In this document: positions 10,134-20,649 of the stretch, one piece after another
Layout of the letters: every line of letters begins with the position of its first letter
Position numbering within the stretch: the stretch's first letter is position 1
From: Polynucleobacter sp. UB-Piko-W3
GTDB lineage: Bacteria; Pseudomonadota; Gammaproteobacteria; Burkholderiales; Burkholderiaceae
Direction: 5' to 3'
DNA length: 64,000 nt
NCBI RefSeq assembly: GCF_018881635.1
Contig: NZ_JACVPY010000002.1
Location: 1,363,577-1,427,576, forward strand
Program-made: the position numbers and the translations under genes
Notes under the pieces: generated by a model
Databases searched by the model: none
Seen by the model: the letters and a program-made list of their open reading frames with translations, nothing else
What the model was told of the DNA's origin: nothing

Positions 10134-10156
10134 CAAGTCGGCTCGAGGCCGACTTG
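10134..10156. other. Perfect 9-bp hairpin between dnaK and dnaJ
   Basis: Arms CAAGTCGGC and GCCGACTTG are separated by five bases in the gap between dnaK and dnaJ. On the minus strand, the direction of both genes, no run of T follows, so it is not a classical terminator. It could stabilise the upstream dnaK message, mark a processing site, or lower dnaJ expression relative to dnaK. Function is inferred only from position. Confidence 0.5.
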
Positions 10157-10216
10157 TTATTTAAGTACTTCAAAATTACGTTAATCAATACGTCTTTTTA
10201 ACATTAAATGACTGGG

Positions 10217-12151
10217 TTACTTCTTGTCATTAACCTCTTTAAAGTCAGCATCGACGACATCTGCATCTGGCGCTGCACCAGGGGCTCCGCCAGGGGCTGC
10301 ACCCGCAGAACCGCCGCCAGCTTTTGCTTGTTCAGCAGCCATCACCTTCTCGCCCAGCTTCTGACTTGCTTTACCCAAAGCTTCAGTCTTCGCCTCAATA
10401 GCAGCCTTATCGCTGCCCTTAATGGCTTCATCCAACTCTTTAAGGGCTGCTTCAATCGCCTCTTTCTCGGCAGCTTCTAAGCTAGCACCATGCTCTTCTA
10501 AGGCCTTCTTAGTCGAGTGAGCCAAGGCATCAGCTGTATTACGAGCTGTTACTAACTCAAGCACTTTCTTATCTTCAGCAGCATTGGCTTCAGCATCTTT
10601 CACCATACGTTGAATTTCTTCTTCAGTTAAGCCAGAGTTCGCCTTGATGGTGATCTTGTTCTCTTTGCCAGTAGTTTTGTCTTTTGCAGTGACATGCAAA
10701 ATTCCGTTGGCATCAATATCAAAAGTCACTTCAATTTGCGGCATACCGCGTTGCGCTGGTGCAATACCTTCAAGATTAAATTCACCGAGCAACTTATTTG
10801 CAGCAGCCATTTCACGCTCGCCCTGGAAACACTTAATGGTTACGGCAGGCTGGTTATCTTCCGCAGTGGAATAAACCTGCGAATGCTTAGTAGGAATCGT
10901 CGTGTTCTTCGGAATCATCTTAGTCATCACGCCACCCAAGGTTTCGATGCCTAAAGATAATGGGGTCACGTCTAAGAGCAATACGTCTTTACGATCACCA
11001 GACAATACCGATCCCTGAATTGCAGCACCAACAGCAACCGCTTCATCAGGGTTAACGTCTTTGCGTGGCTCTTTACCGAAAATTTCTTTTACTTTGTCCT
11101 GAACTGCAGGCATACGGGTTTGACCACCAACCAAAATGACATCATCAATATCGGCAGTGCTCACACCAGCATCTTTAATCGCAGTTAAGCAAGGGCCAGC
11201 CGTACGGGTGATCAACTCCTCTACCAAGGACTCTAATTTAGCGCGGGTGAGCTTCAAATTTAAATGCTTAGGACCGCTAGCATCAGCTGTCACATAAGGT
11301 AAATTGATTTCAGTTTGCTGTGCAGATGACAACTCGATCTTGGCTTTTTCAGCAGCATCTTTTAAGCGCTGTAATGCCAACACGTCTTTACTTAAATCTA
11401 CACCCTGTTCTTTTTTGAACTCAGCAATGATCCAATCAATGATGCGCTGGTCAAAGTCCTCACCGCCCAAGAAAGTATCACCGTTGGTAGAAAGCACCTC
11501 AAATTGCTTCTCACCATCCACGTTCGCAATTTCAATAATGGATACATCAAAGGTACCGCCGCCTAGGTCATATACGGCGATCTTGCGGTCTACCTTGTCT
11601 TGCTTGTCTAAACCAAATGCCAATGCAGCAGCAGTAGGCTCATTGATGATGCGCTTGACATCTAAACCGGCAATACGACCAGCATCTTTAGTTGCTTGAC
11701 GTTGGCTGTCATTAAAGTAAGCTGGAACAGTAATAACAGCTTCAGTCACTTCTTCACCAAGATAGTCCTCAGCAGTCTTTTTCATCTTGCGCAAAATTTC
11801 AGCAGACACTTGTTGTGGCGCCATTTTCTTATCGCGTGCCTGTACCCAAGCATCGCCGTTTTCGGCTTGAATAATGGCATAAGGCATTAGACCGATGTCT
11901 TTTTGCACCTCAGGATCAGTGAACTTGCGACCCATCAAACGCTTAACAGCGTAAATGGTGTTTTTAGGATTTGTGACTGACTGACGCTTAGCAGGTGCGC
12001 CAACCAATACTTCGCCATCTTCAACGTATGCGATGATAGATGGAGTTGTGCGACCGCCTTCTGCGTTCTCAACAACTTTAGGTGCATTGTTTTCAACGAC
12101 TGAAACGCACGAGTTAGTGGTTCCTAAGTCGATTCCGATAATCTTTCCCAT
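10217..12151 (-). CDS. dnaK: Molecular chaperone DnaK (Hsp70)
   Basis: ATP-dependent Hsp70 chaperone. The ATPase domain opens with [17 protein letters not shown] and contains [16 protein letters not shown] and [14 protein letters not shown]; the substrate-binding domain has [19 protein letters not shown]; the C-terminal lid ends in a Gly/Ala-rich linker and the terminal [11 protein letters not shown]. Length 644 is typical. GGAG stands nine bases before the ATG. It has its own sigma-32-like promoter (12237-12262) and is separated from grpE by a terminator, so it is probably expressed both from its own promoter and by read-through. Confidence 0.98.
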   Translation of the reverse strand: MGKIIGIDLGTTNSCVSVVENNAPKVVENAEGGRTTPSIIAYVEDGEVLVGAPAKRQSVTNPKNTIYAVKRLMGRKFTDPEVQKDIGLMPYAIIQAENGDAWVQARDKKMAPQQVSAEILRKMKKTAEDYLGEEVTEAVITVPAYFNDSQRQATKDAGRIAGLDVKRIINEPTAAALAFGLDKQDKVDRKIAVYDLGGGTFDVSIIEIANVDGEKQFEVLSTNGDTFLGGEDFDQRIIDWIIAEFKKEQGVDLSKDVLALQRLKDAAEKAKIELSSAQQTEINLPYVTADASGPKHLNLKLTRAKLESLVEELITRTAGPCLTAIKDAGVSTADIDDVILVGGQTRMPAVQDKVKEIFGKEPRKDVNPDEAVAVGAAIQGSVLSGDRKDVLLLDVTPLSLGIETLGGVMTKMIPKNTTIPTKHSQVYSTAEDNQPAVTIKCFQGEREMAAANKLLGEFNLEGIAPAQRGMPQIEVTFDIDANGILHVTAKDKTTGKENKITIKANSGLTEEEIQRMVKDAEANAAEDKKVLELVTARNTADALAHSTKKALEEHGASLEAAEKEAIEAALKELDEAIKGSDKAAIEAKTEALGKASQKLGEKVMAAEQAKAGGGSAGAAPGGAPGAAPDADVVDADFKEVNDKK

Positions 12152-12236
12152 AATTGCTCCAAAAAATTAAGTTACTTTGTTGTACTTCTAATGTGTTTTC
12201 GGTAATCACTACCGCTAATATTCCAATACTCACTAA

Positions 12237-12262
12237 ATGGGGTCTAAAAAGGGGAATTCAAG
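12237..12262 (-). promoter_or_regulatory. Sigma-32-type heat-shock promoter of dnaK
   Basis: On the minus strand CTTGAA (12262-12257) is followed, after exactly 14 bases, by CCCCAT (12242-12237) continuing TTAG. This agrees closely with the known sigma-32 pattern CTTGAAA-N13-15-CCCCATnT. It lies 86 bases before the dnaK start and just downstream of the grpE terminator, so it would drive dnaK on its own. Seen in sequence; sigma factor assignment rests on the known consensus. Confidence 0.82.
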
Positions 12263-12274
12263 GGCTGAAATAGC

Positions 12275-12299
12275 AAAAAAGGCAGATTTCTGCCTTTTT
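12275..12299 (-). terminator. Rho-independent terminator between grpE and dnaK
   Basis: Stem GGCAG/CTGCC with a four-base loop, flanked by A5-6 on one side and T5 on the other, so it would work in either direction. It follows the grpE stop by about 36 bases and precedes the dnaK promoter. This makes grpE and dnaK at least partly separate transcription units. Confidence 0.8.
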
Positions 12300-12334
12300 C
12301 ATACTTTTTTAGGGTTTTGACCCCTATTTTTAAT

Positions 12335-12877
12335 TTATTTCGGGGCGCTCACAGTGACTAAAGCCGGTCTAAGCACCCGATCTGCCACGGTATAACCTCG
12401 CTGGAGTACTGAAACTACGGTGTTGGCCTCTTGCTCAGAAGGTACTGAAGCAATCGCCTGGTGGTGGTGCGGATCAAATTTATCCCCCACTGCAGGATTA
12501 ATTTCAGTCATGCGGCCCTTATCAAACGCAGATAAGAGTTGCTTGAGTGTAATTTCTAAACCCTCTTTAAAAGCCTTGGCATCACCAGTGTCCGTACTTA
12601 AAGCTGCATACAAGCTATCGGTCACTGGGACCAAATGTTCGGCAAAACTCTCAATCGCGAACTTATGTGCCTTAGCAATATCTTCAACGGCGCGGCGACG
12701 AATATTTTCGCCTTCCGCCTTAGCGCGCAAGAAGTTATCTTCGAGCTCGCCAATCTTTTGATTGAGCTCTGCAATCTCTTCCTCTGGGGTTTTGACAACG
12801 GCAACTTCAGGAGCTGCTTCAGCCGAGGTCTGCGCTGCTGAATTTTCTTGCTCTGGATTTGGATTTTCTTGTGTCAT
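12335..12877 (-). CDS. grpE: Nucleotide exchange factor GrpE
   Basis: Releases ADP from DnaK. The N-terminus is acidic and low in complexity; a long helical coiled coil follows ([30 protein letters not shown]), then the C-terminal beta domain with [14 protein letters not shown] and [24 protein letters not shown], all typical of GrpE. Length 180 is normal. It lies between hemH and dnaK in the same direction. A sigma-32-like promoter in the gap upstream overlaps the hemH stop codon. Confidence 0.97.
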   Translation of the reverse strand: MTQENPNPEQENSAAQTSAEAAPEVAVVKTPEEEIAELNQKIGELEDNFLRAKAEGENIRRRAVEDIAKAHKFAIESFAEHLVPVTDSLYAALSTDTGDAKAFKEGLEITLKQLLSAFDKGRMTEINPAVGDKFDPHHHQAIASVPSEQEANTVVSVLQRGYTVADRVLRPALVTVSAPK

Positions 12878-12945
12878 GGATGCTCATTCACTTTTTCTGT
12901 ATTTTGCTCTACCTACGCTGCTCTAACTAAGGCCAGTAGTTTTCA

Positions 12946-12973
12946 ATATTGGGACATTTTATTGAATTTCAAG
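12946..12973 (-). promoter_or_regulatory. Sigma-32-type heat-shock promoter of grpE
   Basis: On the minus strand CTTGAAA (12973-12967) and CCCAATAT (12953-12946) are spaced by 13 bases, matching the sigma-32 consensus at seven of seven -35 bases and most of the -10. The -35 element contains the hemH stop codon (12971-12969). It lies about 70 bases before the grpE start. Confidence 0.75.
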
Positions 12974-14063
12974 TCTTAGATTTGTCAGCCAACTCTGCCC
13001 GCTCAGCGCGCAAAGTCAGCTCCTCTTTAGATTCCGTTCCTAAAGTCCACCCCAGTAAGTGCTGATAGGCTATGTCACGTAGAGCATTAATCCATTTTGG
13101 ATTGCTATTTAAACAAGGAATATAACGGTAATCATTACCACCATGTTCTAGAAATGTTTCCTTTGCTTCCATTCCAATTTCTTCCAATGTCTCCAGGCAA
13201 TCCGCCGGAAATCCCGGGCAGAACACATCAACTCGAGAGCAGCCTTCTTTTGCTAACTTCTCAATAGTTGGAGCGGTATAGGGCTTTAACCATTCCGCTT
13301 TACCAAAGCGAGACTGGAAAGTGACAATATATTGTCCTGGCTCCAACCCTAAAGACTCTCCAAGCAAGCGACCTGTTTTCAGGCACTCGCAGTGATAAGG
13401 ATCACCCTGCATTAAATTGCGTTTAGGTAGGCCATGAAAAGACATTACAAAGCGATCGCCTCTTGCAAAATCTGGAGCACCATCTTTGTCCCAGGCGCTT
13501 AGCACCTGATCTGCAAGTGCAGCAATATAAGCGGGATTGTCATGGTAATGCTTGACTATACGCAGCTCGGGTTGATTTCTCCAGGTACTCAGAACCCGAA
13601 AGACGTCATCAAAGCTAGAAGCAGTAGTGGTGGCTGAATACTGAGGATATAAAGGCAATAGCAATAAACGCTCCATGCCTTGCTCCTTCAAGCTTTCCAA
13701 GACCTCTTTGGCAGAAGGCTTGCCATAGCGCATTGCTAAATCGACTAAAACAGTATGCCCCTCATCTGCAAACTTCTCGCCCAGCTCTTTGGCTTGCAAA
13801 CGAGAGTAGTGCATGAGGGGTGAGCCCAGTTGCGGCAACCAAATCGATGCATATTTTTTTGCTGAGGTACTGCTACGAATCGGCAGAATAATGCCATTCA
13901 AAATGAACCACCAAATAAAGCGTGGAATTTCTACGACACGCGGATCTGAGAGAAATTCTTTTAAATAAGCTCTCACTGCTTTTGGCGTTGGCGCAGATGG
14001 CGTACCTAAGTTCAACAGCAGTACTGCTGTCTTATTGACTCGTAGGTGTGGGTTCTGATTCAA
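12969..14063 (-). CDS. hemH: Ferrochelatase
   Basis: Last step of haem synthesis: inserts Fe(II) into protoporphyrin IX. The protein has the N-terminal TAVLLLNLGTPSAPTPKAVRAYLKEF region, LLLPLYPQYSATTTAS, the active-site loop SFHGLPKRNLMQGDPYHCECL with its His, and the late VDVFCPGFPADCLETLEEIGME. Length 364 is normal. It stands between hrcA and grpE in the same direction; its last codons overlap the grpE promoter, so haem synthesis and heat shock share DNA here but need not share regulation. Confidence 0.96.
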   Translation of the reverse strand: MNQNPHLRVNKTAVLLLNLGTPSAPTPKAVRAYLKEFLSDPRVVEIPRFIWWFILNGIILPIRSSTSAKKYASIWLPQLGSPLMHYSRLQAKELGEKFADEGHTVLVDLAMRYGKPSAKEVLESLKEQGMERLLLLPLYPQYSATTTASSFDDVFRVLSTWRNQPELRIVKHYHDNPAYIAALADQVLSAWDKDGAPDFARGDRFVMSFHGLPKRNLMQGDPYHCECLKTGRLLGESLGLEPGQYIVTFQSRFGKAEWLKPYTAPTIEKLAKEGCSRVDVFCPGFPADCLETLEEIGMEAKETFLEHGGNDYRYIPCLNSNPKWINALRDIAYQHLLGWTLGTESKEELTLRAERAELADKSKT

Positions 14064-14088
14064 AATATGTATCTTTAATAATCGATTG

Positions 14089-15099
14089 TTAGGAGCTCAG
14101 CGCCCCTGATAATAACTTGGAGGTGATGTCCACAATTGGAATAACCCGGTCATAAGCCATGCGGGTTGGGCCAATGACACCCAAAGTACCAACGATCTGG
14201 CCATCTACGCTATATGGCGCACTAATTACTGCTAAATCTTCATAAGGCAATAGGTCACTCTCGCCACCAATAAAGATTTGAATACCGTCGGCATGACTCG
14301 ATACGTCAAGCAGCTGCATGAGTACTGATTTTTGCTCTAACATGTCAAACATCTTACGTAGCTTGTCGAGGTTAGAGCTTAAATCACCCACATTCAATAA
14401 GCGCCGCTCGCCAGAGAGCACCATGTCACCCTGGCTCATATCGTAGTCAGCAACGCCGCTTTGCAATGCCAAAGCCATCAGACCAGAGATATCTGCTCTT
14501 AAATTATCTAGGTCAGATTTGAGGTGCAAGCGCACTTGATCAAAACTTTTTCCAGCAAACTGTGCGTTGATGTAATTACCAGCCTCAATTAATTGACTTG
14601 GCGTGTAATCCTGAGTCGTTGGCAAAATTCGATTTTGGACATCCCCTTCTGGAGTCACCATAATCAATAAGATCTTGCCTTCGCCTAAACGTAGAAACTC
14701 AATATGCTTAAAAACTTGGGCTCGCTTGGGAGTCATCACTACCCCAGCAAAATGACTTAAGTTCGACAAAATCTGAGCGGCAGAACTCAAAACCCGTTGC
14801 GGGGAATCTGGCAAGAGTCCTCTTTCGAGCTCACGGGTAGCAATTTCTTCTAGGGGACGAACCGTCACCATCGTATCTACAAATAAGCGATAGCCTCTAG
14901 GGGTCGGAATTCGGCCAGCTGAAGTATGGGGGCTAGTGACTAGCCCCATATCCTCCAAATCAGCCATCACATTACGAATAGTGGCTGCAGAGAGGTCTAA
15001 ACCTGAAAATCTCGATAGCGTGCGCGAGCCAATAGGCTGGCCCTCCTCGATATATCGCTCGATGAGGGTTTTTAGTAAAGCGCGGGAACGTTCGTCCAT
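14089..15099 (-). CDS. hrcA: Heat-inducible transcription repressor HrcA
   Basis: Represses chaperone genes by binding the CIRCE inverted repeat; its activity depends on GroEL. The N-terminal winged helix ([20 protein letters not shown], then [20 protein letters not shown] and [22 protein letters not shown]) and the GAF-like middle are characteristic. The C-terminus has [25 protein letters not shown]. Length 336 is normal. Its only visible target in the window is the CIRCE element before groES, almost 39 kb away; none is seen before hrcA, grpE or dnaK. Divergent from nadK. Confidence 0.96.
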   Translation of the reverse strand: MDERSRALLKTLIERYIEEGQPIGSRTLSRFSGLDLSAATIRNVMADLEDMGLVTSPHTSAGRIPTPRGYRLFVDTMVTVRPLEEIATRELERGLLPDSPQRVLSSAAQILSNLSHFAGVVMTPKRAQVFKHIEFLRLGEGKILLIMVTPEGDVQNRILPTTQDYTPSQLIEAGNYINAQFAGKSFDQVRLHLKSDLDNLRADISGLMALALQSGVADYDMSQGDMVLSGERRLLNVGDLSSNLDKLRKMFDMLEQKSVLMQLLDVSSHADGIQIFIGGESDLLPYEDLAVISAPYSVDGQIVGTLGVIGPTRMAYDRVIPIVDITSKLLSGALSS

Positions 15100-15136
15100 G
15101 GTGGAGGGGATTTTATGCCTATGGTTTAATCGTTAT

Positions 15137-16042
15137 ATGTTAAGCCCATCCCCCAATTCCTCCAAGAAGGCATTTAGCCGGGTGGCGCTCGTCGGCAAAT
15201 TTCAGGCTGATGGCATTGAAGAACACCTCAAAGACCTTGCCAAACTGGTCTTGGGACTGGGTTGTGAGGTTTTTATTGAGTCTGCCACTGCTGCCCATCA
15301 TGGCTTAAAAGACTATCCCACTAAGAAACCCCAGGACTTTAGTGGATCAATTGATCTGGTTGTTGTCTTGGGTGGCGATGGAACCATGTTGGGCATTGCC
15401 CGTCAATTAGCAGGGAGCAATGTCCCACTCGTAGGAATCAATATGGGTCGTCTTGGCTACATGACAGATATTCCCATTCAGTCTGTGCAAGATATCCTAC
15501 CCAAAATCATCGCTGGCGAATATGAATCTGATACACGGACATTGCTTGATGCTGTTGTCATTCGTAATGGCAAAGTAATTAATCGCGCATTAGCACTAAA
15601 TGATGTTGTCGTGAATCGCTCCGCTATTTCAGGAATGGTAGAACTAGCCGTTCGAGTCAATGGCTCTTTTATGTACAACCAACGTTCTGACGGTTTGATT
15701 GTTTCTACTCCGACTGGCTCTACTGCTTACGCTTTATCTGCCGGTGGTCCTATTTTGCATCCCCACGTTCCAGGTATTTTGCTTGTTCCAATTGCTCCCC
15801 ATTCCCTTTCTAATCGGCCGATTGTTCTGCCGCAAGATAGTGTGACGGTGATTGAGGTAGTTAATGGACTTGAAGTCATTGTCAATTTTGATATGCAATC
15901 ACAAACCAATTTACAAAGCGGCGACACAATTGAAGTGCGTCAATCCGATAAAACCATTGCTCTTTTACACCCTAGCAATCACAGCGACTACAAAACTTTG
16001 CGTGAGAAATTGCATTGGAATGAATACCCATCGACTTTCTGA
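15137..16042 (+). CDS. nadK: NAD kinase
   Basis: Phosphorylates NAD to NADP. The conserved [15 protein letters not shown] contains the GGDGT motif, followed by [13 protein letters not shown] and [17 protein letters not shown]; the late LSNRPIVLP is also typical. The frame runs open upstream into hrcA on the other strand, so the ATG at 15137 is chosen: it gives 301 residues, the family length, and starts shortly before the conserved core (SRVALVGK). No strong ribosome binding site is visible. It is 26 bp before recN. Confidence 0.95.
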   Translation: MLSPSPNSSKKAFSRVALVGKFQADGIEEHLKDLAKLVLGLGCEVFIESATAAHHGLKDYPTKKPQDFSGSIDLVVVLGGDGTMLGIARQLAGSNVPLVGINMGRLGYMTDIPIQSVQDILPKIIAGEYESDTRTLLDAVVIRNGKVINRALALNDVVVNRSAISGMVELAVRVNGSFMYNQRSDGLIVSTPTGSTAYALSAGGPILHPHVPGILLVPIAPHSLSNRPIVLPQDSVTVIEVVNGLEVIVNFDMQSQTNLQSGDTIEVRQSDKTIALLHPSNHSDYKTLREKLHWNEYPSTF

Positions 16043-16068
16043 TGTCGAGTTCTTTGCTACGCTAATAC

Positions 16069-17739
16069 ATGCTTCAAACTATCTCACTTCGCGATTTCGT
16101 CATTGTCGATCAGCTTGAGCTGGATTTTTCTGCTGGGTTTACCGTCCTGACTGGTGAAACTGGCGCTGGAAAATCCATTCTGCTTGACGCTCTTAGTCTA
16201 GTTTTAGGCGAACGCGCTGATAGCAGCCAAATTCGGGAAGGTAGCAGCCGTGCAGAAATCTCTGCTCTCTTTCAAATTGATCCGGAGCTTATTCAATCTT
16301 TTGGGCAATGGTTAGATGGGCAAGGATTTCCGCTTGAAGATCATGGTCAAAGCCTCTTACTCAAAAGAACTATAGAAAGTAATGGCAGGAGTCGCGCCTT
16401 CATTAATGGCAGCATTGCTACCGTAACGCAATTGCGTGAGGCAGGTGATCAACTGGTTGATATTCATGGGCAACATGCTCATCAACTACTGCTGAAGGGT
16501 GGCGCCCAACGCGAGCTACTAGATCGTCATGCTGGTTTATTACCGCTTGCAACTGAAGTGGCACAGAACTTCAAAACGCTGAATGATTCTCGTCGTCTCT
16601 TAGAGCAAGCAGAAAATGCAGGGCAAGATATTGAGCGTGAGCGTGAGCGCTTAGAGTGGCAACTCGAAGAGCTTACCGAGCTATCTCCCCAAGAGAATGA
16701 ATGGGCCAATATTCAAGGTGAGCATGCGCGACTTGCCAATGGGGCCAAAATCATTGGCGGCTGCCAAGAAGCGATTGAAGTTTTGAGTGATTCAGATAAC
16801 TCGATTGAATCGAGCCTCTCCAAGGTATGCAGCACTATTGGTGCATTAGCCGAGCATGATCCAGCACTGAACACTATTAGCGAAGCCCTGGAATCCGCAC
16901 AAATTCAATTAGATGAAGCTATTCATAGCCTTAATCGATACTTACAAAAAGCAGATCTTGACCCAACACGACTGGCCCAAGTTGAAGAGCGCATGCAAGC
17001 ACTGCACACCGCCGCTCGCAAATATCGTACTGAAGCAGATGCACTACCAGCACTTCTTCTAGATACTGCCGAACGTTTGGATGCTCTAACGGCATCTCAG
17101 AATATCGAAGCCTTACGCGAAAAAGTGCAACAAGAAGAAGTTGCTTATCTCAAACTTGCAAAACAGCTCTCAAAAAAACGTGGGGAAGCTGCGGCTGAAC
17201 TAGGAAAATTAGTCACCGATGCCATGCAGGATCTATCCATGGCTGGGGGGCGATTAGAAATAGCTTTGACGCCACTCAGTGAAGGTGGCTCTCACGGCTT
17301 AGAGCAAATCGAATTCTTGGTTGCAGGACATGCTGGCAGCACACCACGCTCATTGGCTAAGGTAGCCTCTGGTGGCGAACTTGCCCGTATTAGCCTAGCA
17401 ATTAGTGTGATCACTAGCAAAGCCTCATTCACACCTACTTTAATATTTGATGAAGTCGATGCAGGTATTGGTGGGGCCGTTGCAGAAACTGTTGGCAAGC
17501 TATTGCACCAATTGGGGCAATCTCATCAAATATTGTGCGTGACGCATCTGCCTCAAGTTGCCGCGCAAGGAAATCACCACCTGAAGGTCAGTAAATCACA
17601 GAGTGGTGATAAAACAATCTCACAAGTACAGCCCTTAGCCAGAATAGAACGCGTTGAAGAGGTGGCGCGTATGTTGGGTGGCACAACAATAACAGACACC
17701 ACACGTCGTCATGCTCGCGAGTTACTAGGGCAAAACTAG
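16069..17739 (+). CDS. recN: DNA repair protein RecN
   Basis: SMC-like ATPase acting in double-strand break repair. Walker A is TGETGAGKSILLDALSLVLGE near residue 30; the middle is two long coiled-coil stretches (around residues 160-380) flanking the hinge; the ABC signature is VASGGELARISLAISV, with LIFDEVDAGIGGAVAE as Walker B and QILCVTHLPQVAA after it. Length 556 is normal. No LexA box was seen just upstream, so SOS control like that of E. coli recN is not evident. Convergent with glnE, 12 bp apart. Confidence 0.97.
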   Translation: MLQTISLRDFVIVDQLELDFSAGFTVLTGETGAGKSILLDALSLVLGERADSSQIREGSSRAEISALFQIDPELIQSFGQWLDGQGFPLEDHGQSLLLKRTIESNGRSRAFINGSIATVTQLREAGDQLVDIHGQHAHQLLLKGGAQRELLDRHAGLLPLATEVAQNFKTLNDSRRLLEQAENAGQDIERERERLEWQLEELTELSPQENEWANIQGEHARLANGAKIIGGCQEAIEVLSDSDNSIESSLSKVCSTIGALAEHDPALNTISEALESAQIQLDEAIHSLNRYLQKADLDPTRLAQVEERMQALHTAARKYRTEADALPALLLDTAERLDALTASQNIEALREKVQQEEVAYLKLAKQLSKKRGEAAAELGKLVTDAMQDLSMAGGRLEIALTPLSEGGSHGLEQIEFLVAGHAGSTPRSLAKVASGGELARISLAISVITSKASFTPTLIFDEVDAGIGGAVAETVGKLLHQLGQSHQILCVTHLPQVAAQGNHHLKVSKSQSGDKTISQVQPLARIERVEEVARMLGGTTITDTTRRHARELLGQN

Positions 17740-17751
17740 GATTTAAGAGCT

Positions 17752-20571
17752 TTACTCAGCATTGGAAGGGGCTTGAAAGATTTCTAGCCAGAGTGCTTCA
17801 ACAACAGATCTGGCAGCCCTAAGTTCAGGCTCATTCTCAAGATTACTCCGTGTTTTTTCTGCCCCATCCAAACGCAGGCGATGTTGACGAGATCTTAAGA
17901 GACGGTAAGCATTACCAACGGAATCGGCTATTTTTGGATCCATTAAACCTGCTTCTCCAGTAATGCGAAGCAAAGCAATATTGCCTAGATTACCAATCAG
18001 TTGTGGATGTTGATATGAATAAGCCAGGACTAAGAACTGCACAATAAATTCAATATCCACCATACCGCCTGAGTCGTGCTTTAAATCAAACTCACCGCTC
18101 ACATTTGGATGGCCAGCATGCACTTTGCGGCGCATCTCTAAAATTTCAGCGCGTAGCTGATTGATGTTACGTTGCTGACTTAATACCTCCGAGCGCACAA
18201 GGTCAAATTCCAAACCTATAACCGGATTGCCGGCAGAAAAACGCGCCCTAGTTAAAGCTTGATGCTCCCAGACCCAAGCGGCGTTATCGCCTTCACGCAA
18301 CTGATATTTTTTAAATGCTTCAGTATCAGTAACTAAAAATCCAGCTGACCCATTCGGGCGAAGCCGCGTATCAATCTCAAACAAACTACCAGTTGAGGTA
18401 AACGCTGTTAACCAGTTAATCATCCTCTTAGCAAGCAGTGCATAAATTTCTTGCGCGGCGTAATCAGACTCCACTGATTGATATAAAAATACTAAATCTA
18501 GATCAGAGGCATAACCCAGCTCCTTACCCCCCAACTTTCCATAAGAAATTATTGCAAATGGCGCAAGGAAGTCTTTGGGTAAGCCAAATTTCTGAGCAAC
18601 GCCCGGCCATACTCGCTCAAAAGTAGTCTGTAGAATGAGATCTGCCAAAGCAGATAAATGGTCGCTTACCTTTTCAATCGCGAGAGGCTCTTTAACACCA
18701 ATTCCAAGATCAGCTAAAAGCGTAATAAATGTCTCGGTATGGTGGGTCACACGCAGAATATCCATCGCCTGCTCTGAACTATCACCATCGGTCATGACAT
18801 CATCAAGGCGCATATTCAGATTCGTTTTGACGTCTCGCCAATATTCTTCGGGCTCTTCAATTAAAGCCTTCTCAGTTCCCGAATGCAGTAAGTGATCGAG
18901 TAAATGTGGATGCCGCGTCAGATACTGTGCGCCCCATTGAGATACCTTTAGCAAATCCAGCACATTTAAGAGTGCTCTTGGGTATTCTGCCAAGATGGAT
19001 AAATAAGCGCTACGTCTTGCAATGGCTTCAAGTAAATCAAAAAAACGTAATAAAGTTTGATCGGCATGAGCTTGATTACCGCCGGTGAGCTGCAAACTCT
19101 TCGCAGCTTGACGTATCAAATTATCAAAGATGAGTCGACTCTTCTCGGGCAACTGTCTTTGCTTAGGGCTATCAACCCATCCACTCCAGCGCACAAGAGT
19201 TTGAGGGAAATAGCTCCCATCTGGCTCCCAAGTGACATCAAGGGGGGCAAGCTTTAGCCGAGAATTGTCATCTAGTAAGAAAGCTTTTTCAAAAAGGCTA
19301 GCAACATGATTTTGGTGAAGATCTAATTCGGCCATAAAGGATTTACCGTCCTGACTCAGATCCTCTCCTGCCATTGATATTGCCAAACGCGAGCGGACCA
19401 ATTCATCATCTGGCAGGTAATGGGTTTGTTGATCATCCCAAACTTGGATGCGATGCTCTAGGCGTCTTAAAAAGATATAAGCCGCCTTCAAGGTATTCAC
19501 CTCTTCTATGGGCAAGATTCCTCGTTGCCCAATCAGACTAAGAACTTCTAAAGTGGGGCGCACCCTAAAGCGAGGGTCAGTACCGCCTCGCATCAATTGA
19601 AACATTTGCGCTAGAAATTCAATTTCTCGAATCCCCCCGCGACCTAATTTAATATCGCGCGAGCGACCCTGATGCCCAGCAGATTTCTTATCAGCTTCAC
19701 GCTGAATCTGGGCATGCAAATCCCTGATTGAGGCAATCACGCCATAATCCAAATGTCGTCGATAGACAAATGGACGAATGAGTTGGTCCAACTCCTTTGC
19801 GCAGTAATCATGCTCCATTGATCCTGGCAATGGGGAGATCAAACGACCTTTAATCCAGGCATAACGCTCCCACTCTCTGCCCTGAACTAAAAGATATTCC
19901 TCCAGCATGTCTAAGCTACAGACCAATGGACCAGAGTCCCCATTGGGACGCAGACGCATATCTACCCGAAAGACAAAGCCATTTTCATCATGCTCGGACA
20001 AGAGCTTCATCAAGCGCTTACCCATACGAGAAAACCATTCATGGTTTGAAAGGGCTTTAGGTCCACCTTCAGTCTCGCCCTCATGCTCGTACAAGAAAAT
20101 CAAATCAATATCAGATGAGAGATTGAGCTCAAGACCGCCTAATTTACCCATGCCTACAACCATGAGCGGCATCTCAGCATTATTTGGTTTGCTCCATGGA
20201 ACCCCAAATCGACTTTTTAAATCTTCACGAATATAGGCAATACAGTCTGCAACTGCCAACTGCGCAAAATGGCTCAAGGCATGTGTCACCTCATCAAGAC
20301 TCGCCATTCCATTCAGATCCCGAAACGCGATCCAAATCATCAGGCGCTGTCTAGCTAGCCGTAAATTGGCCATAAATTGCGCTTCATCCAGCACCGATTC
20401 TTGCTCAGTAATTTCAGGGGTTTTCAGCAAATCCTGGATGCCCTGAAAATCGACCTTTTGCTGCCCACAAGTACTCAGCCAGTCAACCCATTCAGGGCGA
20501 GCATTCAGCCAGCGCTGTGCATACGTGGAATGCCGTTGTAGAAACCCAATTTGCCTAGAAAAATCATCCAT
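17752..20571 (-). CDS. glnE: Glutamine synthetase adenylyltransferase / adenylyl-removing enzyme
   Basis: Bifunctional regulator that adds and removes AMP from glutamine synthetase in response to PII signals. Two nucleotidyltransferase domains are visible: an N-terminal one with GMGKLGGLELNLSSDIDLIF (adenylyl-removing half) and a C-terminal one with SYGKLGGKELGYASDLDLVF (adenylylating half), each with paired Asp. Between and after them are helical segments such as GRGGIREIEFLAQMFQL and GGMVDIEFIVQFLVL. Length 939 is normal for full GlnE. Divergent from yhdP. Confidence 0.96.
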   Translation of the reverse strand: MDDFSRQIGFLQRHSTYAQRWLNARPEWVDWLSTCGQQKVDFQGIQDLLKTPEITEQESVLDEAQFMANLRLARQRLMIWIAFRDLNGMASLDEVTHALSHFAQLAVADCIAYIREDLKSRFGVPWSKPNNAEMPLMVVGMGKLGGLELNLSSDIDLIFLYEHEGETEGGPKALSNHEWFSRMGKRLMKLLSEHDENGFVFRVDMRLRPNGDSGPLVCSLDMLEEYLLVQGREWERYAWIKGRLISPLPGSMEHDYCAKELDQLIRPFVYRRHLDYGVIASIRDLHAQIQREADKKSAGHQGRSRDIKLGRGGIREIEFLAQMFQLMRGGTDPRFRVRPTLEVLSLIGQRGILPIEEVNTLKAAYIFLRRLEHRIQVWDDQQTHYLPDDELVRSRLAISMAGEDLSQDGKSFMAELDLHQNHVASLFEKAFLLDDNSRLKLAPLDVTWEPDGSYFPQTLVRWSGWVDSPKQRQLPEKSRLIFDNLIRQAAKSLQLTGGNQAHADQTLLRFFDLLEAIARRSAYLSILAEYPRALLNVLDLLKVSQWGAQYLTRHPHLLDHLLHSGTEKALIEEPEEYWRDVKTNLNMRLDDVMTDGDSSEQAMDILRVTHHTETFITLLADLGIGVKEPLAIEKVSDHLSALADLILQTTFERVWPGVAQKFGLPKDFLAPFAIISYGKLGGKELGYASDLDLVFLYQSVESDYAAQEIYALLAKRMINWLTAFTSTGSLFEIDTRLRPNGSAGFLVTDTEAFKKYQLREGDNAAWVWEHQALTRARFSAGNPVIGLEFDLVRSEVLSQQRNINQLRAEILEMRRKVHAGHPNVSGEFDLKHDSGGMVDIEFIVQFLVLAYSYQHPQLIGNLGNIALLRITGEAGLMDPKIADSVGNAYRLLRSRQHRLRLDGAEKTRSNLENEPELRAARSVVEALWLEIFQAPSNAE

Positions 20572-20649
20572 TCCCCCATCTTAATCCGTAGCCCAAATCC
20601 CGTGGCAGAAGCTTGGCGATCAACTGAATGCTGACGGATAATAGGGGCC

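Noticed and set aside
14936..15136. An N-terminal extension of nadK into the hrcA region
   Set aside because: The frame is open, but it runs antisense to conserved hrcA codons and would make the protein 67 residues longer than the family.
15950..16068. SOS control of recN
   Set aside because: E. coli recN has LexA boxes, so I looked; no CTGT-N8-ACAG is present before this recN.
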